The notes beneath the pieces are model-generated. The model did not search any database. It was not told where the DNA came from and was given only the letters and a program-made list of their open reading frames with translations. Shown here one piece after another: positions 17,690 through 26,671 of a DNA stretch of 64,000 nucleotides. The stretch is from NCBI RefSeq assembly GCF_003971235.1, contig NZ_CP034661.1, positions 558,001 to 622,000 of the forward strand, in the 5' to 3' direction. This DNA is from Chryseobacterium aureum (GTDB taxonomy: Bacteria; Bacteroidota; Bacteroidia; Flavobacteriales; Weeksellaceae). Every line of letters starts with the position of its first letter. The stretch's first letter is position 1. The position numbers and the translations under genes were made by a program.

Positions 17690-18490
17690 ATGGAACAGAT
17701 AAAATTAATTGTGACCGATATGGATGGAACCTTTCTTAATTCCAGCCATGAAATAAGCCCCGAATTTTCGGATATTTATAAAGAACTGAAAAAAAGAAAT
17801 ATTCTTTTTGTACCTGCAAGCGGCAGACAGATGCCGGGTATCACTCATTATTTCGGAGAAATAGAAAGTGAGATCGGTTTTATTGCTGAAAACGGAGGCT
17901 ATGTTATCTACAAAGATCAGGAGCTTTTTGCCGATACGCTTGAATACCAGTATATTGTTGAAATCATCCAGGCTGTTCGTGAAATACCGGGAGCAAAAGC
18001 TGTATTGTCAGCCAAAAAAATGGCTTATTATGAAACCGAAGATCAGCAGTTTGTAGATTTTTTCTCCAAATACTATACGGAAAACATGAAAAAAGATGAC
18101 CTTACTGAAAAAATTGATGATACCGCTTTAAAAATAGCTGTCTATCATCCGGAAGGCTCTGAAAAATATCTTTATCCTGCGCTTAAAAAATTTGAGGAAT
18201 TCGGCCTTGAAGTAGTGGTTTCCGGTGAGTTCTGGCTGGATATCATGAATAAGGATATTAATAAAGGAAACGCTCTGAAAATCCTTCAGAAATCCTTGGG
18301 AATCTCTCCCGAAAATACCATGGCTTTCGGAGATTATATGAATGATATTGAAATGCTGAAGAATGCCAAATATTCCTACGCAATGAAAAATGCCCATCCG
18401 AATGTAAAGCAGGTAGCTAACTTTGAAGCCTGTACCAATGACAGTTTCGGAGTGCTGAAAACCATTAAGGATTACCTCCATCTGAATTAA
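17690..18490 (+). CDS. Cof-type HAD-IIB sugar-phosphate phosphatase
   Basis: A 266-residue HAD hydrolase. Motif I is VTDMDGTFLN with the nucleophile Asp10 and Asp12; motif IV is FGDYMNDIEML; the large C2-type cap lies between. Such YidA-like proteins dephosphorylate sugar phosphates. It follows galT by 77 bases with a hairpin between, so it may be transcribed partly with the gal genes and could guard against sugar-phosphate build-up. Exact substrate unknown. Confidence 0.85.
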   Translation: MEQIKLIVTDMDGTFLNSSHEISPEFSDIYKELKKRNILFVPASGRQMPGITHYFGEIESEIGFIAENGGYVIYKDQELFADTLEYQYIVEIIQAVREIPGAKAVLSAKKMAYYETEDQQFVDFFSKYYTENMKKDDLTEKIDDTALKIAVYHPEGSEKYLYPALKKFEEFGLEVVVSGEFWLDIMNKDINKGNALKILQKSLGISPENTMAFGDYMNDIEMLKNAKYSYAMKNAHPNVKQVANFEACTNDSFGVLKTIKDYLHLN

Positions 18491-18522
18491 CATCTCCTCT
18501 AAAAACTTATACCCATACTGCT

Positions 18523-18729
18523 ATGAAAAAAACTACCGGAAGAAAGCCCGCCAAAGCCTGTTATGAGCATATTGGCGGTAAATTAGGACAGCTTCTTTTA
18601 GAGCAATTTGTTGAAAAAGGCTGGATTGCGAAGGACCATCCTTCAGACCACCATTATTATATTACAGATAAAGGACAGGAAGAATTTACAAAACTGGGCC
18701 TCGATCTCTCACAGATAAAGGAAGAATAA
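18523..18729 (+). CDS. Short ArsR-like winged-helix C-terminal protein
   Basis: A 68-residue protein, KACYEHIGGKLGQLLLEQ followed by ITDKGQEEF. This resembles the C-terminal third of ArsR-type regulators (CYDHLGG...), but the DNA-binding part in front is missing. No in-frame upstream remnant is obvious, since the HAD stop is only 32 bases before. Either a real stand-alone small protein or a leftover of a larger gene. It converges with the epimerase gene. Confidence 0.5.
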   Translation: MKKTTGRKPAKACYEHIGGKLGQLLLEQFVEKGWIAKDHPSDHHYYITDKGQEEFTKLGLDLSQIKEE

Positions 18730-18757
18730 CACCGGTGTACACTGTTTTTGTTTGGAT

Positions 18758-19600
18758 CTAATTTTTGAAATGTTTCTTGAGAAATGCAAGGCTTCCTTCG
18801 GCAAGTTCCTGAGCATTATAGGGCGATTTCTGCCACAGTGAAACCTTTTCCTGCATTCCCGGAATGGAGGAGCTGAAGTTTTCGAGAACCAGATTCCCTT
18901 CAAAATTGATTTGCTTCAAGGCGGAGAAAAATTCATTCCAATTAACAGTGCCTTCTCCCAACATACCCCGGTGAGATTCTGTAACATGAATGTGCTTCAG
19001 CATTTTTCCGGAATTGATAATCGGGTCATAAAAATTATTTTCTTCAATATTCATATGGAAGGTATCAAGATGAAGGAAGAGATTGTTTTTACCCGTTTTC
19101 CTAATAAGCTCAAGAACATTTTCTGCGGTATTACAGACGTATGATTCATAACGGTTAATAGGCTCTATAGCAATGTCTATGCTTTTGGCTTGAGCATAAT
19201 CTGCCACATTGCACCATACTTCAGCAATGATTTCTTTTTCGTTTGCTGTGAGCGGTTTTCCGGAAAATACACCAATTCCGCTGTGTAAAACTCCTGCCAG
19301 CAGGTTGGTTTCCAGTTTATTAACCTGATCAATTGCTTTTTTGATCAGTTTTTCTGCTTCTTCAGGATAAAATGCTATATGGGCATCTTTAGGAAGATTC
19401 AGCGAGCATACCGCTTCCAAGTGGTTGTCTTTCAGCTGTTTTTTTACCGTAGCAGCATCAAAATCCATTGAGTTCGGCAGCAGTATTTCGATAAGATCAA
19501 ATCCTGCTTTTGAGGTTTTTTCGATAGCATATTTTCCTGATTCCGCATTCCATAAAGGAGTGATCCAGGAGAGTAGGGAAGCCCCTAATTTTATATTCAT
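18758..19600 (-). CDS. Ketose 3-epimerase (D-tagatose/D-allulose 3-epimerase family)
   Basis: A 280-residue TIM-barrel enzyme. Residues known in Pseudomonas cichorii D-tagatose 3-epimerase occur at a constant shift of six: Glu146 (E152), Asp179 (D185), His205 (H211), Arg211 (R217) and Glu240 (E246), in the motifs EPINRYE, HLDTFHMNIEE, HIHVTESHRG and LENFS. These bind the metal and invert C3 of free ketoses, for example allulose to fructose. Last gene of the LacI operon; the adjacent kinase would phosphorylate the product. Substrate is inference. Confidence 0.82.
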   Translation of the reverse strand: MNIKLGASLLSWITPLWNAESGKYAIEKTSKAGFDLIEILLPNSMDFDAATVKKQLKDNHLEAVCSLNLPKDAHIAFYPEEAEKLIKKAIDQVNKLETNLLAGVLHSGIGVFSGKPLTANEKEIIAEVWCNVADYAQAKSIDIAIEPINRYESYVCNTAENVLELIRKTGKNNLFLHLDTFHMNIEENNFYDPIINSGKMLKHIHVTESHRGMLGEGTVNWNEFFSALKQINFEGNLVLENFSSSIPGMQEKVSLWQKSPYNAQELAEGSLAFLKKHFKN

Positions 19601-19618
19601 TATATTTCTTTATGTATT

Positions 19619-21028
19619 TTAAAAAATCCACCATTCTGTCCGTATTCCGAAATAGGTTCCGAATCTTTTGGCACCTGACTGCTGTAAAAATGGTGAGTAA
19701 AGACTGTTCATAGCCTGATCATTATATCTTGACACTTCTGCAATAAACCGGATATGAGGTCTTGCCCAGACACTTCGCTCCGCAGTAGGAACAATGGTGG
19801 GAGCTAAAACCAGTTTCATCATTGATGCTGCATCCTGGGTTCCGTTTTTACGGGTTGCATAGTGAAACTCGGAAAGAATATGAAACCAGTTGTTACAATA
19901 ATAAGTAGCTCTGATTCCGGTATTAAATTCTGTTTTCCTGTTGAAAATTTCACGGTTATAATAGTCCGGAGCTTTATCAGTACTGGCTGATCCTCCTTTA
20001 CTTTTGGTGAAAACGGCATAGGGATTAATTGACCAACGATCTGAAATATTCCAGAGAAAATGTTCAACAACTGTAAGAGAATAGGCTCCATTGTATGTTT
20101 TTGAGATCTCATCAGGAGCTCCATACGTTCGCCAGGTCTGTGTGTTTCCGTTATCTCCGCCATTGGCAATTCCGGTTCCGTATCTTACGGAGAGCTGGTT
20201 GAATGAGCCCGGAATTTTTGTGGCAATATCGGTGTTCAGCTTGGCTCCGAAAACCCATCCCCGGTCTGCAGGATATTGTTCTATGGAATTTTCTCCTGAT
20301 CTTTCAACGTGATGAAATTCGGCCATCAGTTTCAGTTTATGCTTTTTACTTTTAAACGGGAGGGTCTGCTCCAGAACAAATACTTCTCTCTGCCTGTAGA
20401 TCAGGTTTTTTGATCCGCTGATCACATTGGTGTAAGAATAGGGAGTCGAATTGCTGGCAGCGGTATCAATAGCTGCGGGGAAAAACATAGAAAAACGGGT
20501 GTTTCTGTGTCTCAGACCCCAGCCGGTTGCCGAGTGGTCATCGAAATAAAAGTAATCTGCAATGTGAATGTCATCATATCTCAGCCATCTTGATCCGGCC
20601 CAGACATCCCAGTCGCTTCCCATAATGTTTCGGGCTTCCACAAAGGCTTCCGGTAAGGCAACAATCATCCCCTGATTAGATTTTGAATCTACGTTTCCCA
20701 AAAAAGTCCCGCCTGAATAAAAGCTTAACCTCGCCTGCATATCAATCTTTGTCGTTTTTGTACTGTCACCGTTCACTACAGGAGAAAAATGAAATGCCGG
20801 TAAAAAATCAACATAATCTCCCTGGTCCATCCTGCCCCCTAACGATCCCTGGTTATTAAGATTCAGCTGTCTTCCGGTTTTTCCATCGGCATTTGGAGAA
20901 TAGCCAACCCCGATTCTTCCGGTGGTACCAAAAGAAAATTTTTTGTTGGTAATGGTAATCTGGGCAGTAATTCCCCTGCTGATGCATACGAATAAAATGC
21001 ACCAGGCCACTAAAAGCTTTGTGTTCAT
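19619..21028 (-). CDS. LamB-like carbohydrate porin
   Basis: A 469-residue protein with a signal peptide (about 1-22) and a beta-barrel pattern ending in an aromatic residue (RTEWWIF). The segment WAGSRWLRYDDIHIADYFYFDDHSATGWG aligns in style with the maltoporin LamB hallmark around its sugar channel. Passive sugar porins are less usual than SusC in Bacteroidetes. It lies in the operon between the permease (5 bases) and epimerase (18 bases), so it likely brings the same sugar across the outer membrane. Confidence 0.65.
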   Translation of the reverse strand: MNTKLLVAWCILFVCISRGITAQITITNKKFSFGTTGRIGVGYSPNADGKTGRQLNLNNQGSLGGRMDQGDYVDFLPAFHFSPVVNGDSTKTTKIDMQARLSFYSGGTFLGNVDSKSNQGMIVALPEAFVEARNIMGSDWDVWAGSRWLRYDDIHIADYFYFDDHSATGWGLRHRNTRFSMFFPAAIDTAASNSTPYSYTNVISGSKNLIYRQREVFVLEQTLPFKSKKHKLKLMAEFHHVERSGENSIEQYPADRGWVFGAKLNTDIATKIPGSFNQLSVRYGTGIANGGDNGNTQTWRTYGAPDEISKTYNGAYSLTVVEHFLWNISDRWSINPYAVFTKSKGGSASTDKAPDYYNREIFNRKTEFNTGIRATYYCNNWFHILSEFHYATRKNGTQDAASMMKLVLAPTIVPTAERSVWARPHIRFIAEVSRYNDQAMNSLYSPFLQQSGAKRFGTYFGIRTEWWIF

Positions 21029-21033
21029 AGGAA

Positions 21034-22278
21034 TTATTTAAAGGTTTTGGGCTTGTAATATTTTAATGCAAATAATAGAATAACCGCATAGCAAAGAATA
21101 GGAAGGAGGTATGCATGAGCGATATCTTTTTCTGCAATTGTACCCATGATAGGAGGGAATACAGCTCCTCCAAACATTGCCATAACAAGGAATGATGAAG
21201 CCTGCTGCACTTTTGAACCCAATCTTTTAAGACCGAGACTGAATATGGTAGGGTACATTACACTCAGAAACAGGTTGAGCAAAATAAGGCTGATAAATGA
21301 TACCCACCCGAAACTCTGTGATATAATAAGACAGAGAATGATATTACATGCTGTAAAGATAGCCAGCAGTTTGTTCGGAGCAATGAATCTCATCAGGAAA
21401 GTTCCGATAAATCTTCCGATCATCATCATCGCCATACTCAAAGAAAAATAATAGGAAGCCTGTATCTCCGGAAGATGCATTTTTTCTACCCCGTAGTTGA
21501 TAAAATAAGCCCATGTTCCCCCCTGTGCAGCAATATTAAAGAACTGGGCAATGACTGCAAATATAAAATGTCTCTGCTTATAAAGCGGTGCGTGAGGATC
21601 TGATACGGATAAATCTTCTCCCTTTTCATTTTCTGAAATGATAATGTCTTCTGCATGAGGATCTTTGAGATCCGGTACTTTGATAAAGCTGAAAACAATC
21701 GTGATTATTAAAATTACAATACCAATCCATGTATAAAGATTCTTTACTGAATCCAGAGATCCCGATCCGGAATCAGGTGCTCCGAAAATAAAGTATCCAC
21801 CTAGCAGAGGTCCGATAATTGCGCCTAAACCATTAAAAGACTGGGCAAAATTAACCCTCTGATCACTCGTTCTTTCGTCCCCAAGAGCCGCTACAAAAGG
21901 GTGGGCTACTGTTTCAAGAGTGGCCATTCCCATGGCCAGTACAAAAAGTGCCAGTCTGAAAAAGTTAAATGAAGAAGTATTGGCTGCCGGAATAAATAGG
22001 AAAGATCCCAGTGCAAATAACGAGAGTCCCAACATGACCCCCAGTTTATAACCAAATCTTTTCATGAAAAGTCCTGCCGGAATCCCCATCAGTGCATAGG
22101 CTCCGAAAATAGAAAGCTGCACAAGTCCTGATTTCGACTTCGAAATGTGAAGCACATTCTGGAAATGCTTGTTCAATACATCACCCATGGTAAGGGCAAT
22201 AGCCCAGAAGAAGAATAAAGAGGTTACAAAAGAAAGGATGATATAGTATTTCTTATCTGTAAATTTTGGAGTATTCAT
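21034..22278 (-). CDS. FucP-type MFS sugar permease
   Basis: A 414-residue membrane protein with about 12 transmembrane segments. The N-terminal region MGDVLNKHFQNVLHISKSK and GAYALMGIPAGLFMKRFGY, and the central ETVAHPFVAALGD, match the fucose/galactose/glucose:H+ symporter (FHS) family. In this operon it should import the ketose handled by the kinase and epimerase. The gap to the kinase is 12 bases. Confidence 0.85.
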   Translation of the reverse strand: MNTPKFTDKKYYIILSFVTSLFFFWAIALTMGDVLNKHFQNVLHISKSKSGLVQLSIFGAYALMGIPAGLFMKRFGYKLGVMLGLSLFALGSFLFIPAANTSSFNFFRLALFVLAMGMATLETVAHPFVAALGDERTSDQRVNFAQSFNGLGAIIGPLLGGYFIFGAPDSGSGSLDSVKNLYTWIGIVILIITIVFSFIKVPDLKDPHAEDIIISENEKGEDLSVSDPHAPLYKQRHFIFAVIAQFFNIAAQGGTWAYFINYGVEKMHLPEIQASYYFSLSMAMMMIGRFIGTFLMRFIAPNKLLAIFTACNIILCLIISQSFGWVSFISLILLNLFLSVMYPTIFSLGLKRLGSKVQQASSFLVMAMFGGAVFPPIMGTIAEKDIAHAYLLPILCYAVILLFALKYYKPKTFK

Positions 22279-22290
22279 ATAATCTTTTTT

Positions 22291-23205
22291 TTAAGAAGTT
22301 TTACAGCTGTTTATTTCTCTGAATGCTTTGAAGTCCTCATAGGTGTAATCCGGACAGGCCCCTGACTTTGAAGTGATAAACGCTCCTAGTGACGTTGCCT
22401 GCTTCATGATCTCTTCCGGGGATCTTCCCTGAATTCTTTTAGACAGGAAGCCGGCAAGAAAAGAATCCCCGCTTCCCACAGTATCTTCAATCTCAATATG
22501 AACTGCCGGGAAATTGTAAGCTGTATTCCCTACAAAGTATCTGGCACCTTTACTTCCTTTGGTCAGAACAATTTCATTCAGGGTAAAATAATTCTGAAGA
22601 TAGTGGATGCCTGTATCTTCATCAATATAATCTTCACCGAGATGCTCAAGAATGGTTCTCAGTTCCGCCTTATTCATTTTTACCAGGTCAGCTTTGTGAA
22701 GTAATTTTTTTATAAATTCAAAATCAATAAACGGCGGGCGGAAATTAACATCAAAAACCCTGAATTTTGAATATTCCAACAGTTGAAGCAGGGTATTGCG
22801 GGATTCTTCATTTCGTGTAATCAGGCTTCCAAAAACAAATGCTTCAGAATTCTGGATCAGTTCCTGATGTTCCGGTAGTAGCTGGATATAGTCCCAGGCA
22901 ACATCCTGTACGATATCATACACAGCTTCTCCATGCTCATCAAAATCTGCAATCACCGTTCCTGTCGCTTTTCCGGTATCTACCTGTATGGAGTCTGTTG
23001 AAATCCCCCAATCTTTAATCTGGTTGAGAAGACGATCTCCCAATTCATCGTTGCCAATTCGGCTCAGCATTTTACTATTGGTTCCCATTTTGAAAAGATT
23101 ATAGGCAACATTAAATGGTGCACCGCCAGCTCTGGATCCGGAAGGGAAGATGTCCCAAAGAATTTCTCCAAAGCACACGACATCGTTTAAATTATTTGTT
23201 ATCAT
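22291..23205 (-). CDS. PfkB-family carbohydrate kinase (fructokinase-like)
   Basis: A 304-residue ribokinase-fold enzyme. GEILWDIFPSGSRAGGAPFN is the fructokinase-like N-terminal signature, and DTVGSGDSFLAGF holds the anion hole and the catalytic Asp. It most likely phosphorylates fructose or a related sugar at C6. It directly follows lacI (53 bases), and that gap carries the perfect palindrome TTAAACGTTTAA. Confidence 0.85.
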   Translation of the reverse strand: MITNNLNDVVCFGEILWDIFPSGSRAGGAPFNVAYNLFKMGTNSKMLSRIGNDELGDRLLNQIKDWGISTDSIQVDTGKATGTVIADFDEHGEAVYDIVQDVAWDYIQLLPEHQELIQNSEAFVFGSLITRNEESRNTLLQLLEYSKFRVFDVNFRPPFIDFEFIKKLLHKADLVKMNKAELRTILEHLGEDYIDEDTGIHYLQNYFTLNEIVLTKGSKGARYFVGNTAYNFPAVHIEIEDTVGSGDSFLAGFLSKRIQGRSPEEIMKQATSLGAFITSKSGACPDYTYEDFKAFREINSCKTS

Positions 23206-23211
23206 ATTAGG

Positions 23212-23223
23212 TTAAACGTTTAA
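23212..23223. promoter_or_regulatory. LacI-family operator 1
   Basis: Perfect 12-bp palindrome TTAAACGTTTAA with the central CG typical of LacI/GalR operators, 7 bases upstream of the kinase start and inside the lacI-kinase gap. A second copy lies upstream of the lacI gene. Confidence 0.75.
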
Positions 23224-23258
23224 GTTAATATTTAAAAAAATGTATTCTGTTTAATTAA

Positions 23259-24266
23259 TTATTTTAAAGATGCTTTAGGAATAAGCTTTGCAGATAAGGT
23301 TACCCTTTTTGCGGTTGCTGCATAATTATTGATTTGTGCATCCAATAGCTTAATAGCCTCTTCAGCCATTGCTTCAATAGGCTGCTGGATATAGGTAATT
23401 TCCGTGGGGAAAAGATTATAGGTATCCGTTTCATCAAATGCTATGACAGATACCTGTTCCGGAACCTGTATATTATTTTTAACCAGGTAGGAAAGCCCGG
23501 CAACGGCAAGTTTATTGCTCGAAAAATAGAGCGCTATATTTTCTGGGCTTTTCCCCAAGGTGTTTTCAAGCTGAGAATGTACCTCCTGTACAATATTTTC
23601 CAGTCCTACCAGAATATATTGTATTTCAACTGCTTTTTGGGAATTGTGTACCGCTCTCTCAAACCCATGCAGGCGGTCCAGAAGGTGGGGAAGCTCCGTA
23701 TCATAGCCTGTGTAGATGATTTTGTCAAAGTCCTTATTAAGGAGTAGGTTGGTTGTATTCTCTGCTATTTCCTGATTGTCAATTGTAATACCCGGGACGT
23801 TTACCCCCTTAAGATATCTGTCAATTGTTACAACCGGATATTTAATATGAATAAGGTTTTCAAGGGTCTTTTCTGAACCAGCCACAGGAGCAACAATCAT
23901 TCCGTCCACCTGCTGCTGTGAGAAAAGCTCAGTAAGCTTTCTGAACTTTTCTGCGTTCTCATCCGAACTGCCAATGATAAGTGTGTAGCCTAATTGTAAG
24001 GCCTTATCTTCCAGGTTTCTTGCCATATGAGAGTAGAAATCATTGGAAATGTCTGCTACGATAAGTCCTAAAAGCTTTGTTGTATTAGTTTTAAGGCTTT
24101 TCGCAATCTTATTGGGAGTGTAGTTAATCGTTTCAGCAATTTCAAAAATTTTTTTCCGGGTCTCTTCGCTGATGCGCTGTCCTTCCTTTCTGTTGAGAAC
24201 ATAGGATACTGTGGCAACGGAAACTCCTGCCAGCTTAGCAATATCTTTAATAGATGACCTTTTCAT
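23259..24266 (-). CDS. LacI-family transcriptional repressor
   Basis: A 335-residue regulator. The N-terminal helix-turn-helix SIKDIAKLAGVSVATVSYVL is followed by the hinge YTPNKIAKSLKTN and a periplasmic-binding-protein-like sensor domain (about 60-335). First gene of the kinase-permease-porin-epimerase operon, which it should control through the two TTAAACGTTTA sites. The upstream operator and its own promoter imply autoregulation. The effector sugar is not known. Confidence 0.92.
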   Translation of the reverse strand: MKRSSIKDIAKLAGVSVATVSYVLNRKEGQRISEETRKKIFEIAETINYTPNKIAKSLKTNTTKLLGLIVADISNDFYSHMARNLEDKALQLGYTLIIGSSDENAEKFRKLTELFSQQQVDGMIVAPVAGSEKTLENLIHIKYPVVTIDRYLKGVNVPGITIDNQEIAENTTNLLLNKDFDKIIYTGYDTELPHLLDRLHGFERAVHNSQKAVEIQYILVGLENIVQEVHSQLENTLGKSPENIALYFSSNKLAVAGLSYLVKNNIQVPEQVSVIAFDETDTYNLFPTEITYIQQPIEAMAEEAIKLLDAQINNYAATAKRVTLSAKLIPKASLK

Positions 24267-24280
24267 TTTATTTTAAAAAG

Positions 24281-24312
24281 CAAAAATATTTCATAAAATA
24301 GTAAAAAAACAA
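24281..24312 (-). promoter_or_regulatory. Bacteroidetes promoter of the lacI operon
   Basis: Minus strand: -33 TTG (24310-24312), 21-base spacer, -7 box TATTTTTG (24281-24288), then the ATG 14 bases on. Both elements fit the flavobacterial consensus. Confidence 0.65.
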
Positions 24313-25001
24313 TAGTGCAATTTATTGGGTAGTTAAAGAAAATAATGTAATTTGGCGGCTTTTTTTCATTTTAATTAACACGTTGGTTTTTAGTTGTTTA
24401 TATTTCTTAATTTGACGCTATATTAATTGTTTGTTAAATTATCTTGCCGTAATTATTAATTTTGGTTAAACGTTTATTCAAAGAACTTGTAAAATTTTTT
24501 ATCATTTTATTTTCTGGTGGGTCAAATAAAACTGAAACTAAAATCTTTAACGCATAAAACCGTTCCGCTCTTGGTTTTAAGAATTACAGATTCTCACAGA
24601 AATATTCATGCTTAGAGAACAAAAGTTTAATCTGAGCGTAAACATTGGTATCATAGTATGAATTGATTGAACTATTTTCCATTTTATATAAAAAAAATTT
24701 AACAGGCAATAAGTACTGTTACGGGTTTCCGTAAATTATCACATGAAGAATATTTCATTTTTGTAAAAAATTATGAATGAAAAAATCTTATCGCTATTTG
24801 CACGCCTTTCATGTCTGGAAAAGATAAACGAAAAGGCATCAAGAATATCCAATTGCCTGATTATAGAGAGATAAGGACTTTTAATAGCTTATCATCTGTA
24901 CACAGTTTTAATTTTTTTTCTTACATAAGAATCCAAATACTTAATTATCTCGTAAATAGTTTTAAGATCTTTTATTATAAAAACTAATGCAATTATAAAA
25001 C
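24313..25001. other. Intergenic region between lacI and the tandem secreted genes
   Basis: About 690 bases with no supported gene. It holds the second LacI operator (24466-24477) and must carry the promoter of the plus-strand array starting at 25002, but I see no exact TAnnTTTG box for it. A 33-codon ORF at 24773-24874 is too short to call. Confidence 0.5.
24466..24477. promoter_or_regulatory. LacI-family operator 2
   Basis: TTAAACGTTTAT differs at one base from the perfect palindrome at 23212-23223. It lies 200 bases upstream of the lacI start, 154 bases beyond its promoter, which would permit looping between the two sites. Confidence 0.65.
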
Positions 25002-25793
25002 ATGAAAACAGTGAATTGTATGGTTCCTTTTTTATTAGCCGGATTTTCCATTATAAAGGCTCAGATCGGAATCGGAACAGCGTCTCCCAATGCCAATGCC
25101 ATGATGGAAGTAACCAGTACGAATAAAGGAGTATTGCTGCCTAGAGTGGCTCTTGTTTCTACCAATAATGCTTCGCCGCTTTCAGCGCATGTTGCCGGAA
25201 TAACAGTCTACAATACAGCAATAAATACTTCAGTGGCCTCCAATCCCGTATATCCGGGGCCCTATTATAATGATGGCACCCAATGGCTGAGAAAATCTAC
25301 GTGGAATGATGTAAGAACGGTTACGGGCGGAAGCATAAGTGACCCCATTTCGCTGATTACAGCAGATGTTACAGCAGAAACCGCGTTAAGTACCATTCTG
25401 AGTACTGTTTCTTTTACATTAGACAGACCTTCAACTGTGGAGTTCAGTGCGAATGTCTCTACCCGATATACTGCATCCGGAAGCAATACGACTCCATTAT
25501 CAGATGGATCAGTAAAATTATGTACAATTAACTTTCAGTTTACCACAGCTCCTGCGGGAGTATCTACAACAGCTTTTTTTGGAGATCATTCCGCCTCATA
25601 TGTCAACTCACTTTCCAACGCAGGAACAACAATCGGAGATGTTTATCTGAATCCATACGGAGTAGTTACCCTGCCTGTAGGCAGCTATGTTTTGAATTTA
25701 AGGGGGTCTGTTTTAAGCGGTACTGCTTTCAGAATTGGATACGGTGGGGGAACCCGCGATATGATCATGATCAAAGCAACTCCATTACAATAA
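25002..25793 (+). CDS. Secreted tandem paralog 1, unknown function
   Basis: A 263-residue protein with a signal peptide (about 1-20). After it comes the widespread Bacteroidetes segment IGTASPNANAMMEVTSTNKG then LLPRVAL, VYNTA and YYNDGTQW (about 23-95), known from tail-fibre-like and surface proteins. The second half (100-263) is a beta-rich domain (STVSFTLDRPSTVEFSANVS, ending GTRDMIMIKATP). It has two close neighbours of the same make, so the family expanded here by duplication. Function unknown; a surface or adhesive role is only a guess. Confidence 0.8.
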   Translation: MKTVNCMVPFLLAGFSIIKAQIGIGTASPNANAMMEVTSTNKGVLLPRVALVSTNNASPLSAHVAGITVYNTAINTSVASNPVYPGPYYNDGTQWLRKSTWNDVRTVTGGSISDPISLITADVTAETALSTILSTVSFTLDRPSTVEFSANVSTRYTASGSNTTPLSDGSVKLCTINFQFTTAPAGVSTTAFFGDHSASYVNSLSNAGTTIGDVYLNPYGVVTLPVGSYVLNLRGSVLSGTAFRIGYGGGTRDMIMIKATPLQ

Positions 25794-25835
25794 TCCGAAT
25801 ACCTTTATATTTTCAACATCTCTAAAAATCAAATT

Positions 25836-26630
25836 ATGAAAAAAAACAAATATACCAGCCTGATATTCACGGTTTTTTATTTGCTTACAAATGCACAGGT
25901 TGGGGTAGGAGTATCAAATCCCAATGCCAATGCACAGCTGGATATCACAAGTACCAATAAAGGTTTTTTGATGCCTAGAGTAGCATTGACAGCAACTAAT
26001 AGTCCGCTACCCCTTACCAGCCATGTAGCGGGAATGACCGTTTACAATACCGCCACCAATACATCTGTTGCAGCCAATCCCGTATATCCCGGTGAATATT
26101 ATAATGATGGAACACAATGGCAGAGGCATTCGTCTTTAAGTGATGTAAAAATGATAGCAGGAGGTACCATTGCTGATTTGCTCTCATCCATTCCTGTTGA
26201 TGTTTCGGCTGGCAGTACTGTCAATACAACTTTAACAACCTTTTCTTTTACTCTGGACAGACCTTCCAGTGTAGAATTCGGAGGAAATATTTCTATGTCC
26301 ATTACGGCAAATGGTGACAGCAATACTCCAATAGGAGATTCGGCTGTAAAATTAGTTACTTTAAATTTCATCTTTACTTCCGCTCCCAGCGGGATAGCTG
26401 TCAATACACCATTTGGAGACAGTACAATGACTTATATGAACGCCACAACAGCCAACATCACCACCATTACAGGCAATCTTTACACAGCCCCTCATGCAGT
26501 ACTTCAATTACCGGCGGGAAATTATGTTGTTAATCTCAATGGATCAGCATCTGGTGCAACTGCCTTTAGAGTCATTTATGGAAGCGGTATTCGTGATCTT
26601 GCCCAGATTAAAGCCACGCCCACAAAATAA
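25836..26630 (+). CDS. Secreted tandem paralog 2, unknown function
   Basis: A 264-residue protein with a signal peptide (about 1-20). It shares with its neighbours the N-terminal half (NPNANAQLDITSTNKG, LMPRVALTATN, HVAGMTVYNTATNTSVAAN) and the C-terminal pattern FTLDRPSSVEFGGNIS ... GIRDLAQIKATP. The middle (residues 100-130 and 185-215) is more divergent. It lies 42 bases after paralog 1 and 41 before paralog 3, so one transcript is likely. Confidence 0.8.
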   Translation: MKKNKYTSLIFTVFYLLTNAQVGVGVSNPNANAQLDITSTNKGFLMPRVALTATNSPLPLTSHVAGMTVYNTATNTSVAANPVYPGEYYNDGTQWQRHSSLSDVKMIAGGTIADLLSSIPVDVSAGSTVNTTLTTFSFTLDRPSSVEFGGNISMSITANGDSNTPIGDSAVKLVTLNFIFTSAPSGIAVNTPFGDSTMTYMNATTANITTITGNLYTAPHAVLQLPAGNYVVNLNGSASGATAFRVIYGSGIRDLAQIKATPTK

Positions 26631-26671
26631 ACGGCAATATGCATAATATCTATTGATTAAAAACAGGACTA

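Noticed and set aside
24773..24874. 33-codon ORF (MNEKILSLFARLSCLEK...) in the lacI-to-array intergenic region
   Set aside because: Too short, no promoter box or partner, no leader-type codon run and no terminator after it.
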